This document shows, in pieces, positions 49,152 through 57,699 of a stretch of 64,000 nucleotides of DNA (positions within the stretch are counted from its first letter, which is position 1; every line of letters starts with the position of its first letter). The notes below the pieces were generated by a model. The model was given only the letters and a program-made list of their open reading frames with translations. It was not told the DNA's origin and did not search any database. Source of the DNA: Mucilaginibacter sabulilitoris (lineage in GTDB: Bacteria; Bacteroidota; Bacteroidia; Sphingobacteriales; Sphingobacteriaceae); the NCBI RefSeq assembly GCF_034262375.1, contig NZ_CP139558.1, positions 7,488,306-7,552,305 of the forward strand, in the 5' to 3' direction. The position numbers were made by a program, and so were the translations under genes.

Positions 49152-49808
49152 TCAGTTTACAAAACCCAGAACCATAAAAAATATAAACTGCATAATGAGC
49201 AGTACAGGGGCTACCATACTTTGCGTTTTAAACTTAAACCGGTCAAAGATGAAAAGCATCAGCGCGCCAAGCATAAACCAACAAACATAGTTTTTAACAG
49301 GTATACTCCCCCCAATCCAGTGCCAATAGTCAAACTGTGTGGCAATTGGCTCAATCAGCACATCGAGCATTACCAGTATCAGGGCGCCCGTAATGATGCC
49401 GAGCAGTTTGTTCCTGATCCTTTGCCGCTGTATTAACACCCCGGTTGAGTAAATCAATAAAAACCAGTTGACACCAATAATTAGCGGGATATTAAACAAT
49501 TTAACACCCAGGGTTTCGCCATAAACATAATTGCCAAACAGCAGGCCGGTATGTACTCCCGTAAACTCGGCCATAAAACCTATAGCAAATATCAGCAATG
49601 CAAAAAGCAAGAATTTACCGTCGACGCGCTCTTGATTATAGATAATTACGGCCGCCATCAGCAGCAGGTGCCAGGGCACTATGTTTAAAAAAATAGCATC
49701 AATATAGGGCACCATAAAGCCCGCCAAACCCACTGCATGAAATAATACAATAATTACAACACTTATGCGCTGCGGCATTGTAAGGTAAGCAAACAGCAGC
49801 TTTTTCAA
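49152..49808 (-). CDS. cruF: Carotenoid biosynthesis protein (CruF-like 1',2'-hydratase)
   Basis: The 218-residue integral membrane protein has about seven hydrophobic helices. The family pattern (Caroten_synth/DUF422) includes FMAEFTGVHTGLLFGNYVYG, the GVKLFNIPLIIGVNWFLLIY region and LDVLIEPIATQFDYWHW. CruF enzymes add water to the psi end of carotenoids, making the 1'-hydroxy group that CrtD-type desaturases then act on. The start overlaps the upstream glycosyltransferase stop as ATGA. The symbol is assigned by family and context only. Confidence 0.8.
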   Translation of the reverse strand: MKKLLFAYLTMPQRISVVIIVLFHAVGLAGFMVPYIDAIFLNIVPWHLLLMAAVIIYNQERVDGKFLLFALLIFAIGFMAEFTGVHTGLLFGNYVYGETLGVKLFNIPLIIGVNWFLLIYSTGVLIQRQRIRNKLLGIITGALILVMLDVLIEPIATQFDYWHWIGGSIPVKNYVCWFMLGALMLFIFDRFKFKTQSMVAPVLLIMQFIFFMVLGFVN

Positions 49809-50893
49809 ATTTTACGCCCTTTCCATACCGTTGTTTTGGTGAGGTATTTTTGTATGGATATTACCGCTATAATCAGCATATTGAGCATTTGTAAAGGGTG
49901 CAGGATAATATTGTTTGCAGGGCTTTGGTCAGATAACAGCGAGATCATGAACCGTGTAAGCATAATAAGACCAAGCATAAAAAATATCAGCGGCAAATTA
50001 AGGGTCATGAGCACAATCATGGGGCCACCAATAATAAGTACTATATAAACTAAAAAGCCGATGATGCTATAATTAAACGCCGCCAAAAAGTTTTTGCCAA
50101 AGCCGTTTATGGCCTCATCATAACTTTTATACATGCGACAGCTTATCATGCCATTGGCCAGCAGGGCTTCACCATCGTATGCTTCGGCTTTTACGAGCCG
50201 CATGATCTCTACGTCCTCCACCACTTTGTCTTTAACTGCCTTGTGCCATTGATGCTGATGATAAATAGCCGCGTCGAAAAACATAAACTGGCCGCTTGCC
50301 GCTGCTACAGAGGCATTTTTTACAAGGTAAATAAGCCTTACCGGCAGCAGGTTTAATAATATAAAATGCATTAGCGGCACAACAGCCTTTTCGCCAGGAC
50401 TAATCATTTGCTGATTGGTGAACAAGCTCAGCAGACCCAGCTGGAGTAGATGCATACGGTGTACCGCGCTGTTTATTAAACCAGGTTTTACCTCTTCGTC
50501 GGCATCTAAAAATAGTAAATACTTGCCATCGGCTTCTTTGGCCAGCTGATGGCAGGCATGGTTTTTACCTATCCAGCCTTCGGGCAGCCTGGCCCCCTTT
50601 ATTACCCTGAAATGCGGATGCTTCACCGCAAATGCCGCACAAACAACGTAAGTATCATCGGTTGATTCATCATCAAGTATAATCACTTCATAGTTCTGAT
50701 AATCCTGTGCATGGATTGACCGCAGCAGTGTTTCTATGTTATCTGCTTCGTTACGGGCCGGTATCAGGATAGATACCCTGTCGGTATATTGCTTACTTAC
50801 GCGGTGAAGCTTGGGGTTCGATATAAAATTGAACAGGGTAACCGCAAAACGCAGGATGATAAAAAAGAAGGTAATTGATATGGCAATGATCAC
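49805..50893 (-). CDS. Family 2 glycosyltransferase, CruC/CruG-like
   Basis: The 362-residue product has an N-terminal helix, the GT2 nucleotide-sugar fold (about 40-250: VSILIPARNEADNIETLLRS, VIILDDESTDDTY, YLLFLDADEEVKPGLI) and C-terminal transmembrane helices (VYIVLIIGGPMIVLMTLNL). The overlap with the cruF-like gene and the presence of acyltransferases just upstream suggest a carotenoid glycosyltransferase (CruC in green sulfur bacteria, CruG in cyanobacteria). The sugar donor is unknown. The substrate is inferred from context. Confidence 0.75.
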   Translation of the reverse strand: MIIAISITFFFIILRFAVTLFNFISNPKLHRVSKQYTDRVSILIPARNEADNIETLLRSIHAQDYQNYEVIILDDESTDDTYVVCAAFAVKHPHFRVIKGARLPEGWIGKNHACHQLAKEADGKYLLFLDADEEVKPGLINSAVHRMHLLQLGLLSLFTNQQMISPGEKAVVPLMHFILLNLLPVRLIYLVKNASVAAASGQFMFFDAAIYHQHQWHKAVKDKVVEDVEIMRLVKAEAYDGEALLANGMISCRMYKSYDEAINGFGKNFLAAFNYSIIGFLVYIVLIIGGPMIVLMTLNLPLIFFMLGLIMLTRFMISLLSDQSPANNIILHPLQMLNMLIIAVISIQKYLTKTTVWKGRKI

Positions 50894-50896
50894 TTT

Positions 50897-51532
50897 TTAT
50901 AATACTATTTCGGTTTGCTGTTGCTTTGCTAAATTATAATATTGCTGATAAACTGCTGTCAGCTCATCTATGTTTTTATAAGTTAAACCAGAGGTTAATG
51001 TTTTTAGATAAACGTGCGCACTGGGCTTTTTATATTTAAAATGTTCAATAAATGTTGCGGCCATTAAAATTTGGAAATCTGCACGGGCTCCGTTAATAAT
51101 CCGCATCAAGCCTTTTTGAAAAATCATGTTATCCGTAAAATTGGAGTGCAATTTACCCTGCGGAAAAATAAGCACCATATTTTGATGGTCATTTAATAAC
51201 CCAGCAGCATAATCAAGCGAAGCCATCATATCTTTACTGTTTTTATTGACCGAAAAGGCTCCCATATACTTAAAAAAAGACACCTCACGTGCCGTATCCT
51301 CCAATATCATCACATGAAATTTCTTGCTCAGCAGCTTACTGTTCAGGTAATACATCAAAAAACCGTCCCACCAGCTAAAGTGGTTGGCCAGCAGCAAAAC
51401 AGCTTTCTCAGGAGCAATATTAACCGGCGTAAGTTTAACTTCATGGAAATTGCGCGCCACTATCCACAGGATATAATGGTGAAAAAACCAGTGTATGATG
51501 ATATTCTTTCGCGGACGTATCATGTGCTGCAA
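50897..51532 (-). CDS. PlsC-type acyltransferase (second of two tandem copies)
   Basis: The 211-residue product has the acyltransferase motifs ANHFSWWDGF (His51, Asp56, the HX4D box) and FPQGKLHS (about 123-130). It shares NHFSWWDGF, GAFS, SLDYAAGLLND and FPQG with its upstream neighbour, so the two are paralogues. Motif III is FPQG instead of FPEG. It sits 3 bp before the glycosyltransferase in the carotenoid run. A role in acylating a carotenoid glycoside (compare CruD) is inferred; lipid acylation is the alternative. Confidence 0.8.
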   Translation of the reverse strand: MQHMIRPRKNIIIHWFFHHYILWIVARNFHEVKLTPVNIAPEKAVLLLANHFSWWDGFLMYYLNSKLLSKKFHVMILEDTAREVSFFKYMGAFSVNKNSKDMMASLDYAAGLLNDHQNMVLIFPQGKLHSNFTDNMIFQKGLMRIINGARADFQILMAATFIEHFKYKKPSAHVYLKTLTSGLTYKNIDELTAVYQQYYNLAKQQQTEIVL

Positions 51533-51559
51533 GATACTGATTGAAAAACAAAAGCAGGA

Positions 51560-52183
51560 TTAGTGCGGTATATTAACCTGATTTTTTAACGCCTGCTGAT
51601 GAAAATCATTGATGCGCTGTTTCAGCTCCTCAAATGGCACCTCGCCTGCTGTACCGCAATCAAACAGGTGTATATAGGCGCGCGGCTTCAGGCTTTCAAA
51701 ATAATCAATCAGCGTACATTGGTAAACTATCTGGCAAGGACCCTTAATTTGTTTAATAAGATGCGCAATGCCTTTTTCAACATGGATATGTGTAATATGG
51801 TTAGAGCAAAGCTCGCCCTGCGGAAACACAGTAACCAGGTTTCTGGGGTCATTCAACAAACCGGCCGAATAAGTAAGTGATTCCAGCATGTCGCGCGAGG
51901 CTTTTTTCATGGAGAAAGCACCCCAGTATTTAAAATACCAGTGCTTTACAAAATGATCATGCTGCATCATGATATAAAGCCGGCGTTGCAAATTGGTAAA
52001 GGCCGAATAGTTGGCAAAAAAACCGTCCCACCAGCTAAAATGATTGGTAAGCAGCAATATGGAATGACCCGGTTTGGGCTCAAAGGGCAATACATTAACC
52101 TCCTTAAAACGGCGCCCCATCCACCAGCGCATATAGCGGAAGAACAACTTACTCAGGGTATCATTTCTGCGTGATGGCAACAT
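51560..52183 (-). CDS. PlsC-type acyltransferase (first of two tandem copies)
   Basis: The 207-residue product carries TNHFSWWDGFFANYS (His48, Asp53) and FPQGELCSNH (about 120-129). It lacks a clear N-terminal transmembrane anchor, although the RWWMGRRFKEVNVLPF region is basic and amphipathic and may sit at the membrane. It is a paralogue of the next gene, 27 bp away, and follows the alpha/beta hydrolase by 3 bp. Substrate is not determined from sequence. Confidence 0.8.
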   Translation of the reverse strand: MLPSRRNDTLSKLFFRYMRWWMGRRFKEVNVLPFEPKPGHSILLLTNHFSWWDGFFANYSAFTNLQRRLYIMMQHDHFVKHWYFKYWGAFSMKKASRDMLESLTYSAGLLNDPRNLVTVFPQGELCSNHITHIHVEKGIAHLIKQIKGPCQIVYQCTLIDYFESLKPRAYIHLFDCGTAGEVPFEELKQRINDFHQQALKNQVNIPH

Positions 52184-52186
52184 AAT

Positions 52187-52996
52187 CTATCGTACTAAAT
52201 ATTCGTCAAGCGCTTTAATTACCAGCCAGTGCCCCAGTTCAAGTTCATGAACTTCGGCATTGTCAAGCATGCCTATAAATGGCATTGCCGCCGATTTGGG
52301 AAACAACTGATCGTCTTTGCCAAAAATCAGGGTGCAGTTAATTTTATACTGATTTATCCTGGAGGCAACTTTTTCCGCGTTTGGCTTTAGCAAACGTATT
52401 AAATTTAAGGTATAATAGGTATCAAGCCGTTTTTGTTCGGTATCAATTTCATTATAGGCAATCTGGTACAGGCTATCATCAATTAAACCGGCTTTTTTTG
52501 CGCATTTAAGTACAAAAGGAGCAAGCCATTTGCTCCTGGTAACTATCCGGAACATGAATTTCCCCAAGGGGTTATGCAGTAAAAAATGAAACCCCTTATA
52601 AACCGACAGGCCATCGGGAGCCATTAATATCACATCATCAACCAGGTGGGCATATTCCTCCAGTAGTATGAGCGCCAGGTTGGCACCAATGGAATAACCC
52701 ATTACCGAAAACCGCTGTTCGCCGTAAATTTTAAACCACTCCTGCATGTAGCTGTGCACCATATTTTTGGGCATACCCGCCCTGATCTGCTTATCTGTCC
52801 ACCCATCGAGCTTGCTTCCGCCATGAAAAAAGTGATCGAAGCCATAAATATGATATTTGGGCAGTATCGACTTTTCGAGCACGTGAAACTGCTTACCCGT
52901 CATGCCATAACCATGAAAGGCCAGCAACGGCTTTTGCCCCGTGCCATACTCGTGAAAATGCGCTTTACCCAAACCGGGCAGATGTAAAAAACCCAT
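52187..52996 (-). CDS. Alpha/beta hydrolase
   Basis: The 269-residue product is counted from ATG 52996 (MGFLHLPGLGKAHFHEYGTG); an ATG at 53047 adds 17 residues of AT-rich leader and is less likely. The fold is visible in LLAFHGYGMTGKQF (oxyanion loop), nucleophile elbow VMGYSIGANLALIL (Ser about 107), IFGKDDQLFPKSA (acid) and LELGHWLVIK (His). Substrate unknown. As the first gene of the run after waaA it may be an esterase or thioesterase for the acylation step; that is a guess. Confidence 0.82.
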   Translation of the reverse strand: MGFLHLPGLGKAHFHEYGTGQKPLLAFHGYGMTGKQFHVLEKSILPKYHIYGFDHFFHGGSKLDGWTDKQIRAGMPKNMVHSYMQEWFKIYGEQRFSVMGYSIGANLALILLEEYAHLVDDVILMAPDGLSVYKGFHFLLHNPLGKFMFRIVTRSKWLAPFVLKCAKKAGLIDDSLYQIAYNEIDTEQKRLDTYYTLNLIRLLKPNAEKVASRINQYKINCTLIFGKDDQLFPKSAAMPFIGMLDNAEVHELELGHWLVIKALDEYLVR

Positions 52997-53052
52997 TACG
53001 GCAATATTAAGAAATATTTGCCCCCTTTTTGATGTGCGGATATGCAAATTTC

Positions 53053-53092
53053 AAATGTGCAGATGGTTTCAAACTTGCACATCTGCACATTT
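53053..53092. repeat. Inverted repeat upstream of the hydrolase
   Basis: AAATGTGCAGATG (53053-53065) and CATCTGCACATTT (53080-53092) form a perfect 13-bp stem with a 14-bp loop. A third CTGCACATCT follows at 53098. It separates waaA from the carotenoid run. Confidence 0.8.
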
Positions 53093-53115
53093 AAAATCTG
53101 CACATCTATAATTCT

Positions 53116-54369
53116 TTAGGGAATTAGGGGGCTTATGTGCTTCATGATCAATTGCGTGGCTCCGGTATGTTCCTGAACGTAATCGCGGATCTTTTTGCTG
53201 GTAGTACTATAAAAAGCCTCATCGGTTATCAGGCTATCGGTTATCCCTTTCAGCTGGGCCTCATTACTGATGCAGAAACCGGCCTTTAAGGTTATCAGTT
53301 CCCGGGCCTCGTTAAACTTTAAATAATTAGGGCCAAAAATTACCGGCAACCCAAATGCCGCCGCCTCAAGCGTGTTGTGAATACCCACGCCAAAGCCTCC
53401 GCCTATATGAGCAATATCGCCATAAGCATATAATGACGACAGCATCCCGATGTTATCTATGATAAGTACACGGAGTGAGTTGTCTGTTTGGTCTTTTGAA
53501 TTTTGAATTTTGAATTTTGAATTTCCAGCCCATTTAGAATACCTTACAACCGAATTTGCAGGGAAGAGATTAATAAGGTTGTTTATTTTTTCTTCATTTA
53601 TTTCATGCGGGGCAAAAATGAATTTCCAATCAGGATATAGAGCGGGTAAGGTGGCCAGCAGTTTTTCATCTTCGGGCCAGGTGCTGCCAGCAATAAACAC
53701 TTTCTGCAGGTTTTTAAATTGGGCAATTCCGGGTACTTGTTTTGGCTGCTGAGCGTTCGCCCATACACGGTCGAACCGGGTATCTCCGCTCACCGTTGTG
53801 TTGGTAAGGCCAAGGGTATGCAGTAATTGTCTGGATTGCTCGTCCTGCAAAAAAAAGTGCGAAACAAATGTTAAAATCTTACGATTTATGCCTCCATACC
53901 ACTTAAAAAACACCTGTTTTGGTCTAAAAATACCCGAAATTATATACAGAGAAACACCTTTTTTATGTAGCTCGCTAAAATAATGATACCAGTATTCGTA
54001 CTTGGTGAACACGGCTATTTCCGGAGCTATGGTATCAATAAAATGGCGTGCGTTTTTGGCAGTATCTAAAGGCAGATAATAAACGGCATCAGCAAGCGGG
54101 GTATTTTTCCTGATCTCATAACCCGATGGTGAAAAAAATGTAACCACGATTTTTTTCCCTGGATGACGCTCCCGCATAGCTTCTAAAATCGGACGCCCTT
54201 GTTCGAACTCACCAAGTGACGCAAAATGGAACCAGATACTGCCATTAAAACTGGCAAAGCGTTGTTTTTTGCGGCCGCTTATCCATAGGCTTGCTTTAGC
54301 ATTAAAGAACGAGGCCAACCAGATGGCGAAGTAATATAATTTGATTCCAATGTTATATAAAAACATCAA
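53116..54369 (-). CDS. waaA: 3-deoxy-D-manno-octulosonic acid transferase (WaaA/KdtA)
   Basis: The 417-residue product links Kdo to lipid A. Family motifs are WFHFASLGEFEQGRPILEAM (about 46-65), VTFFSPSGYEIRKN, VFTKYEYWYHYFSELHKKGV, FIAGSTWPEDEKLL and GGGFGVGIHNTLEAAAFGLP. Between the two domains sits an unusual NSKFKIQNSK insertion at about residue 282-291, encoded by four TTTTGAA units (53507-53534). It is in frame and does not break the protein. The start codon lies 238 bp from the divergent UXS gene. Confidence 0.92.
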   Translation of the reverse strand: MMFLYNIGIKLYYFAIWLASFFNAKASLWISGRKKQRFASFNGSIWFHFASLGEFEQGRPILEAMRERHPGKKIVVTFFSPSGYEIRKNTPLADAVYYLPLDTAKNARHFIDTIAPEIAVFTKYEYWYHYFSELHKKGVSLYIISGIFRPKQVFFKWYGGINRKILTFVSHFFLQDEQSRQLLHTLGLTNTTVSGDTRFDRVWANAQQPKQVPGIAQFKNLQKVFIAGSTWPEDEKLLATLPALYPDWKFIFAPHEINEEKINNLINLFPANSVVRYSKWAGNSKFKIQNSKDQTDNSLRVLIIDNIGMLSSLYAYGDIAHIGGGFGVGIHNTLEAAAFGLPVIFGPNYLKFNEARELITLKAGFCISNEAQLKGITDSLITDEAFYSTTSKKIRDYVQEHTGATQLIMKHISPLIP

Positions 54370-54607
54370 TTTAAGTATGAATGATTATCTTAGCCGGGCA
54401 TAAAAGTAATAACAATAATTACAATAAATAATTTATGGTCTGCCCTTATGCCGTATTAACTGAATTGATGGTTTACTGCATTCCCAACTTTACGGATATA
54501 AAAAATGTTATTAAAAATAAGGTTATTTTTGACAGACGTAAATTTACTGCCTGCATAAAATAACCGGACACTAACTTTATTGATCACACAGAAAGAAATA
54601 ATCAAAT

Positions 54608-55594
54608 ATGGCAAACCGTAAACGGATATTAATAACCGGAGCAGCCGGCTTCTTAGGTTCGCATTTGTGCGACAGGTTTATTAAGGAAGACTACCATGTA
54701 ATTGGTATGGACAACCTCATCACCGGTGATCTGCGCAATATCGAACACCTTTTTAAACTGGAAAACTTTGAGTTTTACAACCACGATGTTTCCACCTTTG
54801 TGCATGTACCCGGCGAGCTGCAATACATCCTGCACTTCGCCTCGCCGGCAAGCCCTATTGATTATTTAAAAATACCCATACAAACCTTAAAGGTAGGTTC
54901 ACTGGGCACCCACAATCTGCTGGGCCTGGCCCTTACCAAAGGAGCCCGTATGCTCATTGCCTCCACCTCTGAGGTATATGGCGATCCTAACATCAACCCA
55001 CAGCCCGAAGAATACTGGGGCAATGTGAACCCGGTTGGCCCGCGCGGGGTGTATGATGAGGCCAAGCGTTTCCAGGAAGCCATTACCATGGCTTACCATA
55101 CCTTTCATGGCCTGGAAACCCGCATCGTTCGCATATTTAACACCTATGGACCGCGTATGCGCCTGAATGACGGCCGGGTGCTGCCTGCCTTTATCGGCCA
55201 GGCTTTAAGGGGCGAACCGCTAACCATGTTTGGCGATGGTTCACAAACCCGTTCCTTCTGCTATGTGGATGACCTGGTAGAAGGCATTTATCGCCTCCTG
55301 CACAGCGATTACCCGCAGCCGGTGAACATCGGTAACCCCGACGAGATCACCATCAGGCAGTTTGGTGAAGAGATCATCAGGCTTACCGGTACCGATCAAC
55401 AACTCATCAGCCTGCCTTTACCGGTTGATGACCCCAAACAGCGACGCCCGGACATTACCAAAGCCAAAAGCATTTTAGGCTGGGAACCAAAGGTTTCCAG
55501 AAGCGAGGGACTAAAGATCACTTTAGATTATTTCAAATCCCTGCCCGAAAAGGAAATCAATCATAAGGATTTTGCATACTATAACAAACGATAA
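54608..55594 (+). CDS. UDP-glucuronate decarboxylase-like SDR (UXS)
   Basis: The 328-residue SDR has ILITGAAGFLGSHLCDRFIK (GxxGxxG, about 6-25), the STSEVYGDPNINPQPEEYWG block and the active-site YDEAKRFQEA (Tyr, Lys), all typical of UDP-xylose synthases. It would make UDP-xylose from UDP-glucuronate for surface polysaccharide. It starts a tight rightward cluster with galE, rfbB and the phosphatase. An enzyme producing UDP-glucuronate is not in the window. Confidence 0.88.
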   Translation: MANRKRILITGAAGFLGSHLCDRFIKEDYHVIGMDNLITGDLRNIEHLFKLENFEFYNHDVSTFVHVPGELQYILHFASPASPIDYLKIPIQTLKVGSLGTHNLLGLALTKGARMLIASTSEVYGDPNINPQPEEYWGNVNPVGPRGVYDEAKRFQEAITMAYHTFHGLETRIVRIFNTYGPRMRLNDGRVLPAFIGQALRGEPLTMFGDGSQTRSFCYVDDLVEGIYRLLHSDYPQPVNIGNPDEITIRQFGEEIIRLTGTDQQLISLPLPVDDPKQRRPDITKAKSILGWEPKVSRSEGLKITLDYFKSLPEKEINHKDFAYYNKR

Positions 55595-55609
55595 CATACT
55601 CTACTTAAA

Positions 55610-56629
55610 ATGAAAATATTAGTCACAGGCGGCCTTGGTTTTATTGGCTCCCATACTGTTGTTGAATTGGTAAATGCAGGCTATGAGCCTGTTATTGTTG
55701 ATGACCTGTCAAACTCCGACCCTAAAATATTAGATCAGATAGCCAGGATCATAGGCTATAAACCTGTTTTTCATAAGCTTGACCTGAGCAATGAGCACAG
55801 TGTAAAGGAACTGGCCGTTAATGAGCCAGATATTGACGGCATTATTCATTTCGCCGCCTTTAAAGCAGTGGGAGAATCTGTGCAAAAGCCACTAAAATAT
55901 TATCGGAATAATTTTTATTCCTTAATTAACCTGCTTGAAAGCTATTATGGTAAGCCATTAAATTTTGTTTTTTCATCAAGCTGTACCGTTTATGGGCAAC
56001 CTGAACATTTACCCGTTACCGAAGCCGCACCGGTACAACCTGCGCAGTCTCCTTATGGTAATACCAAACAAATAGCCGAGGAGATTTTACAGGACATGGT
56101 AGCCTCTGGCAGTAACTACAAGGTAATATCATTAAGATATTTTAATCCGGTTGGGGCGCATGAAACTGCCTTAATAGGCGAACTGCCTATCGGTGTACCG
56201 CAAAACCTGGTGCCGTTTATTACCCAAACAGCTATTGGCAAACGCCAAAAGATAACTGTATTTGGTAATGATTATAATACACCCGATGGTAGCTGCGTTC
56301 GTGATTATATACACGTGGTCGACCTTGCTAAGGCACACGTAGCTGCCCTTAAACTGGCAGAAAAGGATAGCTTTAAAGGGTATGATGTATTTAATATAGG
56401 TACCGGCAAAGGCAATACCGTACTGGATGTAATACATGCCTTTGAACGCACAACCGGCGTAAAACTTAATTATGAAATTGGGCCACGCCGTGCGGGAGAT
56501 GTAGAAAAAGTTTGGGGCGATGTTACCAAATCAACAAATAAATTAGGATGGAAGGCCGAACTGGGTATTGACGCCATGATGGCATCGGCCTGGGAATGGG
56601 AAAAATACATAGCTCAAAATCCGCTATAA
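55610..56629 (+). CDS. galE: UDP-glucose 4-epimerase
   Basis: The 339-residue SDR has ILVTGGLGFIGSHTVVELVN (about 3-22), FSSSCTVYGQPEHLPVTE, the catalytic SPYGNTKQIAEEIL, and GELPIGVPQNLVPFITQTAI with YNTPDGSCVRDYIHV, the classic GalE substrate motifs. It interconverts UDP-glucose and UDP-galactose. Second gene of the sugar-nucleotide cluster, 15 bp after UXS. Confidence 0.94.
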   Translation: MKILVTGGLGFIGSHTVVELVNAGYEPVIVDDLSNSDPKILDQIARIIGYKPVFHKLDLSNEHSVKELAVNEPDIDGIIHFAAFKAVGESVQKPLKYYRNNFYSLINLLESYYGKPLNFVFSSSCTVYGQPEHLPVTEAAPVQPAQSPYGNTKQIAEEILQDMVASGSNYKVISLRYFNPVGAHETALIGELPIGVPQNLVPFITQTAIGKRQKITVFGNDYNTPDGSCVRDYIHVVDLAKAHVAALKLAEKDSFKGYDVFNIGTGKGNTVLDVIHAFERTTGVKLNYEIGPRRAGDVEKVWGDVTKSTNKLGWKAELGIDAMMASAWEWEKYIAQNPL

Positions 56630-56644
56630 ATAAATACTCATAAA

Positions 56645-57697
56645 ATGCAAAAGATCATTATTACAGGTGGTGCCGGTTTTATAGGGTCGCATGTAGTGCG
56701 CCGCTTTGTAAAAAACTATCCGGATTATACCATTATCAATGTAGATAAACTTACGTATGCCGGTAACCTGGCCAATTTAACAGATATTGAAGACGAGCCT
56801 AATTATAGGTTTGTAAAAGGCGATATTGTTGATATAGCGTTTATTAACCAGCTATTTGCAGATGAACAACCCGATGCGATCATACACCTGGCGGCCGAAT
56901 CGCATGTTGACCGTTCAATTGTAAGTCCGCTGGAATTTGTGATGACCAATGTTGTAGGTACCGTTAACCTATTAAATGCCGCCCGTGAAAACTGGAAAGG
57001 CCGGTATGACCAAACCCGTTTTTATCACATATCAACCGATGAAGTGTACGGCACCCTGGGCGATACCGGTATGTTTACCGAAGAAACGGCCTATGATCCA
57101 CATTCGCCATATTCTGCATCAAAAGCCAGCTCTGATCATTTTGTACGGGCCTACCAGGATACATACGGCCTCAATACAGTACTCTCCAACTGCTCAAACA
57201 ATTATGGCTCCTATCACTTTCCTGAAAAGCTGATACCACTTGCTATTAATAATATTAAACAAAGCAAGCCTGTGCCGGTATATGGCAAAGGCGAAAACAT
57301 ACGTGACTGGCTTTGGGTAGAAGATCATGCCCGTGCCATTGATGTTATTTTCCACAAAGCCAAAGCCGGATCGACCTATAATATCGGCGGCCATAACGAA
57401 TGGAAGAACATTGACCTTATCAATTTGTTATGTGCCATATTAGATAAGAAATTGAACAGGCCTGCGGGTGAATCGGCCAGGCTGATCACCTTTGTAACAG
57501 ACAGGGCGGGTCATGATCTGCGGTATGCAATAGATGCCACGAAACTTAAAAACGATTTAGGTTGGGTACCTGGTATAACCTTTGAAGAAGGGCTTGAAAA
57601 AACTGTTGACTGGTACCTGGCAAATGAGGAATGGCTTGAAAATGTAACATCAGGCCATTATCAGCAGTATTATAACGAACAGTACGCTAATAGGTAA
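56645..57697 (+). CDS. rfbB: dTDP-glucose 4,6-dehydratase
   Basis: The 350-residue SDR has IIITGGAGFIGSHVVRRFVK (about 4-23), HLAAESHVDRSI, STDEVYGTLGDTGMFTEETA and the catalytic YSASKASSDHFVRAYQDTYG. It makes dTDP-4-keto-6-deoxyglucose. RfbA, RfbC and RfbD are not in the window, so the later steps lie elsewhere or differ. It is 15 bp after galE and 2 bp before the phosphatase. Confidence 0.95.
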   Translation: MQKIIITGGAGFIGSHVVRRFVKNYPDYTIINVDKLTYAGNLANLTDIEDEPNYRFVKGDIVDIAFINQLFADEQPDAIIHLAAESHVDRSIVSPLEFVMTNVVGTVNLLNAARENWKGRYDQTRFYHISTDEVYGTLGDTGMFTEETAYDPHSPYSASKASSDHFVRAYQDTYGLNTVLSNCSNNYGSYHFPEKLIPLAINNIKQSKPVPVYGKGENIRDWLWVEDHARAIDVIFHKAKAGSTYNIGGHNEWKNIDLINLLCAILDKKLNRPAGESARLITFVTDRAGHDLRYAIDATKLKNDLGWVPGITFEEGLEKTVDWYLANEEWLENVTSGHYQQYYNEQYANR

Positions 57698-57699
57698 TT

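Noticed and set aside
47505..52996. Flexirubin/aryl polyene gene cluster
   Set aside because: No ketosynthases, acyl carrier proteins or ammonia-lyase genes; the enzymes present are carotenoid types.
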